From Hyperoplus lanceolatus (lineage: Eukaryota; Chordata; Actinopteri; Uranoscopiformes; Ammodytidae), in assembly GCA_026929865.2 (NCBI GenBank), contig CM049398.1:12295501-12359500 (forward strand): a stretch of DNA of 64,000 nt, written 5' to 3'. Positions within the stretch are counted from its first letter, which is position 1, and every line of letters starts with the position of its first letter. The translations under genes were made by a program, and so were the position numbers. The notes below the pieces were generated by a model that saw only the letters and a program-made list of their open reading frames with translations, was not told the origin of the DNA and searched no databases. This document shows positions 48,097-62,000 of the stretch, piece after piece.

Positions 48097-51000
48097 CTGG
48101 CAACGCGAGACAGATGAAATATTACACACCTGAATCATGGGAGCCAAATATATCATTCTTATATCCATCTATGTACACAGAAGGAAGAGGGAAAGATATG
48201 CAGGATGAGGACAAATAATTATCCCTCTAAACACCACTAACATACGGTAATGACTGATCAGACCGTTATCAGGCATTAATGCATGTCCTCTGTGTACACC
48301 ACCCCATGGAGTTTCAAAACTAACATTTTTCAAAACTAAAATGTTTCAATAACAGCATTATTCACACTAGCAATGTGGCGCAAAGCTCAGCTTTTAATAT
48401 ATGTACTTCCAGCAAAGTTACGCTTGAGAAAATAAAACAGGCTCTAGCCAGATAAGGATACCAATATTCATACATACCACATTCATGTGTTTGCAATACC
48501 TGGCATTTTTTATAAATAGCCTGCATAAAATTGTATGTGAGTTCTTATGAAAGGAAAAGAAGGCCAAAACAATCATTCACTGCAAATAAATAATATAAAA
48601 TCAATAAATTATATTTGGTTTCTATGATCCGTGTGGAATAAATAAACATGACGAGAGCCAAAAAGGAACATCTCTTTACAGTCAAGATTCAGCTTTCCAC
48701 AGCTGATGTGTGTGTTGAAGCGAGTTGGCGGCTGCACACATTATAACTTTTTTGTAGTGTTTCATCTCCAAACATAATTGTAATATCTAATAATAAAAAA
48801 ATATATAATTGATGCCAATTTAAGATGCTGGTCTTTTAACCTGAAATTTAAGATCATGTAATTTAAACAAAGTGTCTGGTTGCAGGGCTTGATGCCATTT
48901 CCTTCACTGTCTCTTCTCTGAAGCAGCACATTTGGATCAGCTCATTGGTTTTCAGCCAAACCTGTTGCTCCATAATAGGATTTCAAAAGGCGTTAAACTT
49001 GTTGTTAGAACTTTAATGACTTCCACACGTTTTGAATTCACTGTGGCTGTTCAGAAACTGAAATGTGGCAATCTGAACCTGCACTCGAGCAATGTGATGT
49101 GCTGGGACCCAGCTGTACCACTGTTGTGTGCAATCAGGAGATGCTAATGTGAGTGATGTGCAGTTTAAGAGTGTCCCTGGTGCAACATTGGGAGATGAAG
49201 CTGCAGAGAGGAATGAGTCAGTGTAGTGAATCATAGCCTCCCATGCAGAAGGAGAGGGGAGACGCATGCAGAACAAAAAAAAAAAAAAAAAAAAAAAAAG
49301 ATTTCCAAAAAAAACTTTGGAACATCCATTCATACATGTCTAAAAACATATCCACCAGCACAACCGCACAGACACTCAACTTGAAGAGCTTTCTCAGGCA
49401 AACTGAATGACATTTCCACTCTCTGCTTCTATTATCACATGCTCGCATTTCACAAGCGGAGCGATTTCCTTTCGAAGCGCTTTTGTGCCGGGGCCTTCTC
49501 GCTTCCACAAACCTGCACTTATGGCTGCCAAAGCTGGAACGCTTGGAGGGAGAGGATGCGAAATGAAAGGGTGGTCACACAAAGACGCACTGTAATAACC
49601 TCCTCATTTCACCAGAGAGCCTTACCCTCTGAAACCAGCACTTACTTCACCTGTATAGCAGTGTAACTAGGCCAATTAACTCATTCTGACTAGAGAGCTG
49701 CTGGTCCTTATATTAGCCTTTCAGACTGGCAGCCGCTGGAAACTATACTCTTTAATATAAGAATGAGAGTTTTCATGTTTTCAGACCAGAGCTGGTCAGA
49801 TAAAACAGTGACTACTTATTCAGCTGACCTTTGTAGCTGCATGTAAAGGTAAGACATTCAGTCTGAGCCATTGCCTACTTACATAACTCTAAAAATCCAC
49901 CATCTGCTTTTCAATACCACCGAATATCATAGGAACTAAAAATAAACAATGCATGATTGCACCCTGAACAATGCACCCTTAACCTCCTGTATATGTCTTT
50001 AGTCAATGCCTGTAAGAATAAGATGAGTTGGCAAGTGCATGCAACATTCAGTTCAGCCGGTGAACAGGGACAAAGCTTCATTCCCCCCATGTGTTTGTTG
50101 GTGAAAACATAAACAAATCCTTTGTTAATACCCTCAGGGCTCCTATGCATTACATACATTTTAGAGTTCAAGATTTCATACGGTGTTGAGCATGCTCATA
50201 GTAGCAGATCAGGGCAAGGCCACTGTTGTTCGTAGACAAATCCGTGTTTCGCTATTTAGCTGCTGAACACAGACGTTACTAATTTTAAATGACTGTCAAT
50301 TATTTATTTCTATTTACTGATTTGTATTGTTTACTATGCTTCCTTTTGCTCCATGTCCTTAATATGTTTCCTGATGTAACTATTTGTTGACTGTTTAATG
50401 TTGGATGTATGGCTGGAAAAGGCTAGAAAAGAATTGCCCCTTCAGGGAGAAATAAAGTTGTCTGAATCTGAACCATAATCTACAAAGTCCAGTATTAACA
50501 AAAACTAGACATGGCAGGTAAAAGCCACCATCCTATAATGTATGACATCTACTTTTCGAATTTTACAATATTGTGTTTCTTTCCAAATCGAAGCGGTCAT
50601 GGACTGCTAAAGACCAAACATTCTGCCAACACGGGCTGATTGTTCATGTGCATATCTCCTGAGCTGGTAGCTGCGACCATGTTTCCTCACAAAAAAGCTA
50701 CTTTCATATTTCCCTGTCACATACAATACAATACAATGTACATTTCATCTGATTTCATTGGTAGGAATCACAGTATTTGGTGATTTAAATCATAAGCTAG
50801 CAATTCTTTGTTAGGATTCACACAGCACTGTGGAAGTCGGACTGAAGCGGAACATGAATGTAATTTTTTTTTCTCCAAAAGCCTGTGTCATAACCAATTT
50901 CAGACTAAAGCTTTCAGACAGAATAACTTCCACACTCACACAGACTACTGCCACTGTCTGGTGAAGGGAAGGCTGTGATTAACCTAAACATCTCTGCTTT

Positions 51001-54000
51001 CTCTATTCAGAGTAAATGTTTTCCATTCCACAGCAGGAGTTGAGGCAGCGTTTCAAACAAAAACACATAAATCAATTGCCGGAGTTGAGTTCTGTGTTCT
51101 TAGCTTTTGAATTTCCAGACAGGCATTTTGTCATCTCCTAAAGTTTTAAAGTCAGGTAGTATCTAAGTAATTCCCTGACTTTCCTCAGCTGTGAAGGAAC
51201 CCTGCTAGCCTGAGGTGCAATGACGTGTGCTGTGACAGAGATGGGCAAACAAAAAGAACAGATTCATGAATTCAAATATTAAGGAGACAGGAAACAATTT
51301 TGTGAAAAAAAAATGGTAAAGTGCGGATCCTAACTTCTGTTGCTGTCATGCTTCTTGAAGTTAAAGCTACACAGAAAAATCAATTCCAAATCCTTGAGGC
51401 ACTTCAGAAACCTGCATTAATATAAATAGCCAGAGATGCTAAATTATTCAACTTAAAACCCTTGCCAGTGCTTCTCCCTCTAATTGCTCAAATTAGCATT
51501 TGTCATTAAGCAGAAGCGCTGGAGCGTCATTAGCTGAAAAGTATCACTTATGATCCAACTTATAGCTGCTGCTGCTGCCTTTGACTGTCAAACTGAGATG
51601 AGATGGAGCCGCTGTCAAGTCGCCTATCCCTGCCTCCTGACCTGAGGAAGAAAATTGATGACACAAACTGCGGCACCCCAAAATGATAGCGCCAACAGCA
51701 GCAACGAGAAATACTTTCAGCTCAGACTGAGTTTTCAAAAATGGGATAAAAAGTCAACTGAATGTTTCGTAAGATTGATATCCACAGCACAAAATTGAAC
51801 TCATCCGCTGTCAAGCATTTTCCACGTTTCTTTGATGCCACAGCAACATTTCCACCCTTCTGTACATGTGGTTAAAAAAATAATAATAATAATACCTCTT
51901 CGCTAAAGGACAAAGCAACAATCGGTGCCGTCTGCTGTAGCCAAAGAATTGCTCTTTCACTTCATGATACTCTTGAGGGGACGCTATTCTCCACTAGGCT
52001 TTTATGCATTCTTACCGGTGAGGCCTCTGCCAAAAATGTAATTAAAAGATGGGGTATTAATCTCATGCTAGTGGCACAGAGACAATAATAAAACTGCATT
52101 AATTTTCCACCCTGCGTCCATGCGCATGAGAGTGCGAGGTGAGGGAGTGTGTGCGCAGGTCTATTATCAGCTGTACTCCCTTGCTTATGACTAATGAGTA
52201 AGCCACATCTGCTCTCGTCCTAGATGCCTCTCAGTCACAGACACATCTTGCCTGGACCATCCATCTGGCTCTGGCTGAGCAGCACAGAAACAATCAGCAC
52301 CACCATCGGCCCTTCTTAACCGCATGGTCCTAGAAGAATACCATTAGTGGCCCCACGTCGATGAAAATCCCAGCCACCATAGGCGAGGAGTTAGACATAG
52401 AGCAATCATACACACAGTGCCCCCAGTCGGTAGCTAAAAATTGAACGGTTATCAGAAACACCAATGGTTGTAAGCCGCAAGTGGCGAGGTGAGCAGTTTG
52501 CCCTAGATAGAGGCGACAGACGGAAAATGAAACCCTTCCAAGACAAAGTGAAGACCCTGGTGACCCTGAAGAACCAATGACAGAGTGCAAAACAACACCC
52601 CAAGGTTCCAAAGTGACAACTCTCCTCTCTCACTTGTTTCAAGAGTGTACATTACTATCCTCAGACACTATTTTTCAGTCCTACATTGACCCTTCTCAGA
52701 GAACTGGCGGCCCTATCATGGCTTAGCAACCGTAACTAGGCACTGTCAAGCATCGAGTTTCTCCACAGGTCTAAATAGCGTGCATGGGGCTCCAATTAGA
52801 GTGACGACCAGCACTAAAAGATTGTGGAGAGTGGGTCCTTTTCTTTTTCTGGCCCATTTAAAACCTCAAACAGGAGCAAGAGTTGGTTTGTCTGCTCTAA
52901 TATTAGATTCAGTCGTCAGCATGGAAAAAAAACAAAATGTTTAAAAGTCAGCCTTAAAGCAGCAACGAGTAACATTTAAATATCTTTTAAACAGCCTCAT
53001 GTTTCCTCTCATAATCCTAAATTACCTTTAACAGCAAACGAGACCATCTGTGCAAAGAAAGACTTTTTTATATAGTTTTTATTACTGCATTTGATCTGGT
53101 CGTACACCCAGTCCGATTTTCGGTTCACGCGTGCATGCTCTATGGTCACATATCCGTATTGGTCGCAGATTTCAGTGCGGCGCAGGAACGCGATTTGAGA
53201 AGCCTATGGCTCCAGGTGAGGGAAGGGGAGCGGGAGCCTTGTTTGAGACAGTTGTTTGTTCATAATGACTGATAACGGGGCTGAACCATCAAAGAAAATA
53301 AAGAAAATGCAATGAAGAAAAGCTAAAAGGGAGAGTGATAGGCGGGCGGGAGGGCGTTGCCAAGCAACGTATACACAATTTCACGCAGCGAACCTAGACT
53401 GCAGTGTTTACTCCTAAATGAATGAGCGGTAGCCTACTAAAACAAAGTTTACTTTGCCTCACCAGCATCTGATGATGCCTCACCTCATCGTGATCCATAC
53501 TAACTAACTGCCATCTCTCGTTCATTCGCTTGGTGTGAGGACACGGACTCGTTCAGCTCCGTGAGAGGTGACAATGCATCAACTCATTGCAATCAGGTGT
53601 GTTTAGCACTTACTGCCATTAGTTGATGCTGTGTCACCCATAGACTCACAGAGCCGAAAAGAGTCCGGTGCCCTCCACACTTTCAACACACGGACACGCA
53701 CCATATTGCTTCCTGATTATTTGAATCTTGCACTCCCTGCACGAGCTAGAAAACAGCTTCACGACAGCTGGCGTCGTTAAAATACTACCGCTTTTGTTCA
53801 AAGGTGTCGCCAACATGCCGACTTACTCGTAGTGGCTTTAAATCATTCAAATAAGCTATGTCCAGCTGGCCTGGTCATACCCAAGGGTGTATAGTGTATT
53901 GTAGAGTGTGATATATGTTCTTCATGTTATGTCTGTCGGTGTTTGGACTATCTGTTTGTGTCATATGTCTGATGTCCTGTCATGAGTTGCAACTGTGCCG

Positions 54001-54667
54001 CAAACCCAGCTGCCCCACGGGGACAATAAATATTGGATTCACAAACATTCCATTATGTTATTGGCAGCCTTTTTTATTACAAATTGAGCCTGATGCTCTA
54101 TTTGTAATAAAAATAAAGTGTTCTACTACTACTACTCATTAATTCATTCACTCACTCAATTAGCTAGCTATCCACAGCCTATACAATCTGTGATGATGAC
54201 TGCCACTGTTTGAGAACCATTGTGTCTAAACATTTCTGTGAATACTGATAGTTAAATCTCTGTAACCTGCGTCATGCCATATGAGAAACTTAAAGCTTGA
54301 CAGGCATAGCAACAGTAACGATGGGGGGGGGGGGACGGGCTAAGTAAACGTTATTTGTCTGATTCATTCTCTCTCTCTCTCTGGTGCAGTCTATGTCCAG
54401 GCAGACAACTGTTGACAGAGGAGCAGTGGAGATAAGTAAATTCTGTCACTTTGCCCCCCCGGGGCGTGTTGTTCAGAAGAAAATAGGCCCCCCAAGGCCC
54501 CTAGTGGGACAGAGTGGTTCAGTTGACTGTCTCATACTCGTTTAAACAGACGTCCAATAGCGCTTTCTTCTTTGTTCTGCAAAAAGTTTCAGAGTCAAAA
54601 TAACGTTAGTTGTTATCCTCTATGGACGAGCACAACATTCATGTATAAATGCATCCACAAACAGTTA

Positions 54668-54755
<88 letters not shown>

Positions 54756-56000
54756 ACATACCTTGCTGCGAGATTCGACGTTGAGCAGACAAACACCACA
54801 TGCCAGCTCCTTGGCATTCTTAATGCCATGCCTCAGAATGCAGGAGGAGAAATCAAGGGAGCTTTCATCAGGCTACACAGACACACAGAAAAACACACAG
54901 ACAAACCAATTTTACTTCCTGCTGCAGGGCAAAATGTAGACATATTATTCTTACAATAACAGCATGGAGAACAAGTCAGCTTACAGTAAACATCCCCAAG
55001 CATCATCAATGTTTTAATAAAGACTCTGCTTGACTATCTGGAGTGAAAACAAACAATTGCAGCAACTATTTCTTTCTCTTTTCTTTTGAAAATGAAAGCA
55101 ACCTCCATGCCTCATTGAAAATGTGTTGTTTTGCACCCCATCTTTAAGATACTATTTTCAGTTCAATCTTCTTCAGATGGAAAGTTATATTGCTCAACTG
55201 CTGGCCCTGTGGCTGAGAACAGACGTCCTGGGTAGCAGCAGGATAAACAAATCTATACAGTCCTTGTCCTTTTTGATCCATACACCTCCAGCTGCATTGC
55301 AACCAAATTGATGGATCATTGATTCTAAAATAAAAGGCCCTCACAATATTGGATTCACTAACATTCCATTATGTTATTGGCAGCCTTTTTTATTACAAAT
55401 TCAGCCTGATGCTCTATTATAATGTGTATTTGTTTACCTGCGCATGAAGAGTGTAAACATGTCATGAAAAAAAGCAGCTGTGTGCATAAATCTATACAAC
55501 CGTCCAGCGCCTGGTATATTTATTTTTCTTACAGCAAGCTTGGCCAGAGACATGAAGCCTATCAGGTTGTTCCACACACGGCTGACGTCCTTGAGCAGCT
55601 GCTGCAGCTTCTCGGAGCACACGGCCGTCGCTTTGATGCCCAGCTCCACACGTCTGGTGACACGATACACTTCCACCACACCTTGACACAGAAGATACAC
55701 AATCCCAAACACATATCACAAAAAAAAACATGTTTTGTTTGATCTTTATGTTCCATTTTCAAGAGGGAACTCTGTGTTTCGCTGCATCGACGTGACACGG
55801 TTGCCACTCGCAGCTCATTAAAAGCAAAGGAACACAGTGGTGGTGGAGCAGGACCTTGTCAGTCCAGGCAGAGATAAGCCATCACACCAGAGCTCCTTCT
55901 GATCTTGTCCCACCTATCCGTCAGAGGGTGTAAGGCCACACACACACAGACGGGGTTCCTTAACAGCCACCCGCCATACGGCTAGTCCTTGCCTGTTTTA

Positions 56001-56092
<92 letters not shown>

Positions 56093-59000
56093 CCTCACCC
56101 AGCAGGTACTCCATGCCCTGAGCAGACTGGATGACCTCGGTGCAGACAGACGAGCTGCTGATGCCGTTCAGGATGTTGTTAGCTTTGGTGATGACCTTAA
56201 TGTGGAAAGACAGAACTCAGCGTTATTACATTATGTGCTGTTTTCGCTCATTATAATCATCATCATTATACAACAGTTGACCAACATTTTTGTCACGATT
56301 TGAACCTGACAAGGAGTGTATGCTTTCACCAATTTGAGGACATTTCTGAGAAAATATAATGTGGAACTGACCAAATCGTGAAATAATAATAAATACTACA
56401 GCAGTAGACATTTTAAAAGATTTTTTTTTCCTTTTTATACTTTATTGGACAGTTTGGAGAGACAGGGGTAAAATAGGGCAGAGATGGGAATGACATGCAG
56501 AGAACGACCATGGGCCCATGGTCTGCTGCTTCTGAGGACTGAGCCTCTATGAGCTCTAACCACTAGACCCCGAGCGTCCCCTACCTTTTAGATTTAGACT
56601 TTAAATCTAATAACTAATGGCAGGTTTGCACGGGCATAGAGAATGATTTGTCCGGAAACCTTTGTGATAAGAGAAATGTTCTTCACAGCAGGTTGAAAAA
56701 CATTTCAGTGCTCTGTGGTTATCTTAATTATTCTCTAACATTTCAATAGCCACTCTCACAGAACACAGGAAAACAAACAAACAAAAACAAACAAACCTCC
56801 AGAGCGTTTTCCAGACACCGCTGCCACTCGTACGCGTAGCGCTCGCTCTCCTGCAACAACAGAGCACAACAACATCTCTAAATGAACACAAAGGCAGAAG
56901 AACGGAACAAAACAGAGGAACATTTTGTGTGCTCTGTAAGCCTTTTAACTGTGACTGTGCCGAAACCTGGTGGTTGATAAAGGTGCTAAAATGTGGTACG
57001 GTTTATGCTGGGGCCCCTTCCTCACCTCAACCTCCCCAGTCAGGTCCTTGTACTTGTCTCTGATGACTGGTAGGGCGGGCTTCTCACTCAGGGTGTTGGA
57101 GCGGTCTCTGAAGGGCAGCTCTGGGGCTGGAGACGGGGGAGAACGCCTGATCTCTTTATCGCCCAAACTGTGACTGCGTTTGTGCGAGCCTGGGCCCACG
57201 ACAGGAGAGAAGACAACCAAAAGACCAGTAACTTTTTGTTGTTGCTTTACATCAGTTTTTAAACGCATGTTGATGACTCATTTTTAAAGATATGCATCCA
57301 CCTTTTTTGTTTGCAATCATTTTACTTCAACAACACTGTTGAGGCTAATTCCTCCCAGACAAGGACATGGACTTAATTTATGACAAACAATAATTACGTA
57401 CAAAACAGCGGTACAAATATGCAAGAATGAATTATTCATTGGGACTCAGAGACAGAAAAATCCTGGCAGGAGACCACAACAAACACACACTAAACCCAGA
57501 CTATTCCAGTGGGGCTGGCATTTAGTATGCATGCATGTGTGGGTTTGTGTGAGTGAGTGTGTGTGTGTGTGTGGGTAGTCCAGACACAGGTAATCTGCCT
57601 CCCTCCTAACTCTTCCACCACCCAAAGAGAGACATGCATCATCCTCCCCACAACCCAGGGGCCGCACCATGATCAGATTACTGCTTCAATGGGTGAAGAC
57701 AGTTAAGTAAAGCCTTCGTCTTCAAACAAATTAAATCCCACACAGGGAGATAAATCTATGGGGCAAATGGGCTTTGATCACAGAGTAGGAAACAATAATA
57801 AATTATTGGTGGAACATGACACCAGCAAACAGCAGTTAAAGAACGAGCAGCCCGGTGGATACAGTTAATTTCAGCTCATGGATTTGTGGCCTCTGCTAAT
57901 CCATCTCACCAGTCACTGCCATTAGAGCAGCGCTGTCATCTCAACACTGCCATCTAATGTCTGACAGCTTTATTACAGATCTGATGGGCCTCAAGATGCT
58001 TGAAGAGAGGTCTGATGCGCCATTTTAGGGCCAAGGGCTTGGAGTTGGTCAATAGCAAACATTACATGTAATGTTTGGTCACAATTTTAATATCTACATC
58101 ATATTATAGGTAAATTGTACGACAGGAATATATATTTTTATTAAGCAAAAAACTGTACAAATTTACTTTTACTACCTTTGAAATGTGAGGGTTTGATACT
58201 TTAGCCTGTGTAGTGGACATGCTTGGATTCTGGACCAACACACCAATTTAAGGACATCACTTTATAAAACAACTCATGTTATGGCTTGAATTTAGTATTT
58301 TATCATCAATGAAATCTGCAAATTATGTTCTGTCTTGACATTATCACCCAAAATTTTTGTTTTATGTTTTCGCTCACAAAACAATTAAATGTTCTCAGAT
58401 AAGTTAGATTCATAATGAAAATGACACTTTGCATTTCCATCACATGTGGTAGGATCGAGATGATGATTGTGACTCACCTTGAACACACAAGTCAAACGTT
58501 GCCAGTTCGTTCTTGATCATCTCTTCACTGGACTTGACTTTGGTCTGAGCGCTGGCTTTCAGGAAGTCAGACTTGCCAAATTTGGGCTTGTCCCCCTGGA
58601 AGGCTCCAAACTCATCAGAGGCCTCCTCAGCGGTGGCGGGGGGCGAGTCGGACTTTTCTGACACTGTACTTGCAAAGTCCCCAAAGTCGTCCTGCTCGTC
58701 CACTCCTCCCTGGTCGCCCGAGCCAAAGTCAGCAAAGGCTTCAAACTTTCCATCTGTTGATGAGCTGTCATCTCCGGGGAAGGAGGTGGTGATCTTCTCC
58801 GTGATGTTTTCGTTGCTACCAAAGGTCAGCTCCTTTCTGTGTGCAGGCACTAAAGATGGAAGAGAAGCTCCTTCCAAGCCCTGCGGCTTAGTGGCCTCAC
58901 TGGGCAGACATTCCTCTCGGTCTGACCAGTCATAGCTGGACAGGGTGCTGAGGGCCGCTGTCCCAAAGGGGTCAAATTTCATGTTGTCTCCTTCTGTAAT

Positions 59001-62000
59001 GACAACACAGATATACCAGTGGTTCCTGGGAATGGCACAGATGCTGTCATGATAGGAGGTAGATTAATGAGCCTGGATGAGCAACTGAGATTTCTGTTGG
59101 ATTATCACTGTGTATACAGTCTACAGATACTGATGTCTCTTTTCCTCTAATGGGAATTAGGCCTGAGCATTAACTCATTTGTTGCATGTACAGTACTTCT
59201 TCTGGGAGTGTTTTGCCACACAGATAGTTTTTGATTTATCCCTCAGACATGTCTGCCTCCACCACAATACAATTAATTGGTGTGAATGAAACTTTGTTAT
59301 TGGTGCTAAAAAAACAAGGTCCTGGGTTACCAGGGATAATTACTTAACAGTTCTCTCCAGACTACATGGAGTAACCAGAACATTGTTCTTGAGAAATAAG
59401 TTTTGCAGTCCTGTGAGCACCACAAAGTACTGGGAAGGAGGCCAAAATATCACCTCCAATATATCATGTGCAGATAAAACCGAAACTATCTGGTACATGG
59501 CTCGAAAATGTGTGGTTTCTTGGAGAACTTTACTGACATCCTGTGTGGCCTCGCCTAAGCTGCACAGTGATGATGATACCCCCTCCCAGTTTTTCAGTAA
59601 TAATAATAATAATTATTCAGTAATTCAGCACATTTACGAAGCCCACTATTATTATATTAGCATCTGCTATCTATTTTTGTTTTAACAGTAATAAACCTAC
59701 TATATGTTTGAAGTAATACATCCGTCTCATACACAGTTTTAAGATATCGTTAAGATATCGAGTTGTTTTGAAGCTGAGCTGAATCATGTGTATCAGAAGA
59801 AATGACTACTGTCATTTTACTGAAACACAAGGATACTAGGGTAGGAGATTAGAGGGGGCTCGGGGAAAATTGCCCCCAAAAAACATTTAACGGGGGCAAA
59901 GAAAGACCCTGCTAAAAAACTTAATTTCCTATCCTGGGAGGTACACTCCTTTTTTAATATAGTGGACTCTACTTTGGATCTGTGATTTACACTTGCTGTT
60001 CTCATTTGTTACAGCTTATTGGCAACCCTGACAATAATAAGAGTGGATGTCTTTTTACTAAATGCAAACTTAAGGACTTTAAAGCTTGAGCAACATCAAT
60101 TGAAAGATCTTTACATTCGTATTAGTCCAAAAAAAACTGATCATAAACAGAGAAGCTGTGTTTATGATCAGTTTCTTTAAGACTTATACAAACTGACAGC
60201 AACACAGCTCGCACACATTTGTCAACACTTTCGTATTCACGTCTCCCACTCACACTCTCACAAGTGCACACATCGACCTTGTTAAACCCTTTCTATTTTG
60301 CAAGTCAGAACCCTCAGATACACGAAGCAATTTGTGAAATTGACAAGGACCTAGTGCTGTAAGCCTCGTCTCATTAGATCACTTTACTTTCCTATCTCAA
60401 GAAGGGAAAAGGAGAAAATAAGACGGTAAGCATTTCAGCAATACCAACAGTAATATTTATTACGACAAACATGAGTAAAGAGAAAGGTCACAAAGTACTG
60501 TGAAAGAGGTCTATCATTACAAGAGGTTTGTCAAACTAACACTTGTAAAATTAGATTTCAGTCATTTAGAATACAAGGACATGCAGAGGAAAGCAAGAAA
60601 ACAAACAGGGCGAAGAAAACAAAGATAATCGGAGGATATAGGAGCAGAAACCAGAATGAGAAGGCACATTCACAGACTAGAATCAGAAATTCTGCAGAGA
60701 GGGAAAACCTTGTTTAACTATAAGGATGTAAAGCAACAGGTGTTTTCGAAAAAAAAAAGATATGAATGCAGATCACTTGAAAAGCCAGGTTGAAAAGATA
60801 ATTTAGAACAAGGAGGCATTAACCCTTTGAGGACCTAGGAGGGGATGGAAATACCCCAAAAATCAATACTTTTTTGGAGAGGCTGTGTATAAAATGCACT
60901 TTAGGAGCAGTGAGGACTTAAAAGCCACAATTTAAGAGGCTGCCATTTTTATACATTTACAATTATGAAATAAAATGATTTATGCTGCTGATAGCAAAAT
61001 AAGAGGGGAAGATCACAATATCTGCATTCATTTGCATGTAAAAACGTGAAGTGATCTTCATTCAAGTGCTCAAAGGGTTACAGAAAACAAAGAGGGCCAT
61101 CCTTACACTTGACATCCCAGAGAGCCTTAATTTACATCCAATCACAGATGCAGAAACAGACTTAAAGAGACAGTATCCTTTTCCCTCTTGCTACAGTAAT
61201 TGTTTGTCAAAACAAGCTAATGTGCACAAACTCGTCTGATATCCCTAATAAAAGCACACCATTATTTCTCAAGACAACAATGTTTAGCTTGGAATGTTAA
61301 CCTTAAACATTTTAATCTCACTAAATAAATACTGTAGGCTGCATTTAACATAGTTGGCAAATCACAACAAGATCAAGGAGACTTTCATAATAAGAGCTCA
61401 TATTCCTGTAATAAAAATACACTATTAAATCTGTATACATCTTTTTACTTTGATAAAAACAACTTGCAATACTGTTATGCATAAATTGGTATCTTGTATT
61501 ATGTTCTTGTCAATTTCACAAATTGAAAAGGCAGGCACACTGCAGCAAAAAAGCAAGGCAGGGAGGGTAATACTAACTTCAATATGTTCTCAGAGAGCCA
61601 GAGCGTAGAGCCACACATGATAATTCATGCTGCAATATCATAGATAACGGTTGAAAAAAAAAAGAAAAAAAAATCAGATTCCTTCTGTGCTCCAGACTCA
61701 AAAGGAAACTCACAAAAGAAATACTGTCTCTTTACGATACATGTCCAGGAACACAGTGCAAAGCATGGTGAGGTGCTCAAAATTGCTCAGCCGGCTACAC
61801 TTTGACAACAGGTTGTTAGTCCCAGAGCTCTCCAAGAACGAGAACATCGGATAAATAAGGGTGGAAAAGACTGGGCAATGTGGAGCGGCTGTTACAGTAG
61901 TCTAAGAACCTCTACTGTATCGAAATCAAACAGGGCACTGGACTTTGCCCAATCAGCAGCGTTGTAGCTGCTACAGCTGTTTTGCTTGAACACACCATCT

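Larger units (their letters stand above)
48097..54761 (-). other. synrg: SYNRG last intron (6.7 kb)
   Basis: It contains a 24-bp A run (49276-49299), a LINE-type 3' tail (about 50393-50473, ending AGGGAGAAATAAAGTTGTC), the second 880-bp TTAA element, one copy of a 73-bp duplicated segment (54029) and a (GT)n tract next to the 5' splice site. I see no further exon. Confidence 0.6.

Noticed and set aside
54672-54959. Cys-Val repeat reading frames, also at 5274, 33308 and 56007
   Set aside because: They are translations of (GT)n or (CA)n microsatellites, not proteins.
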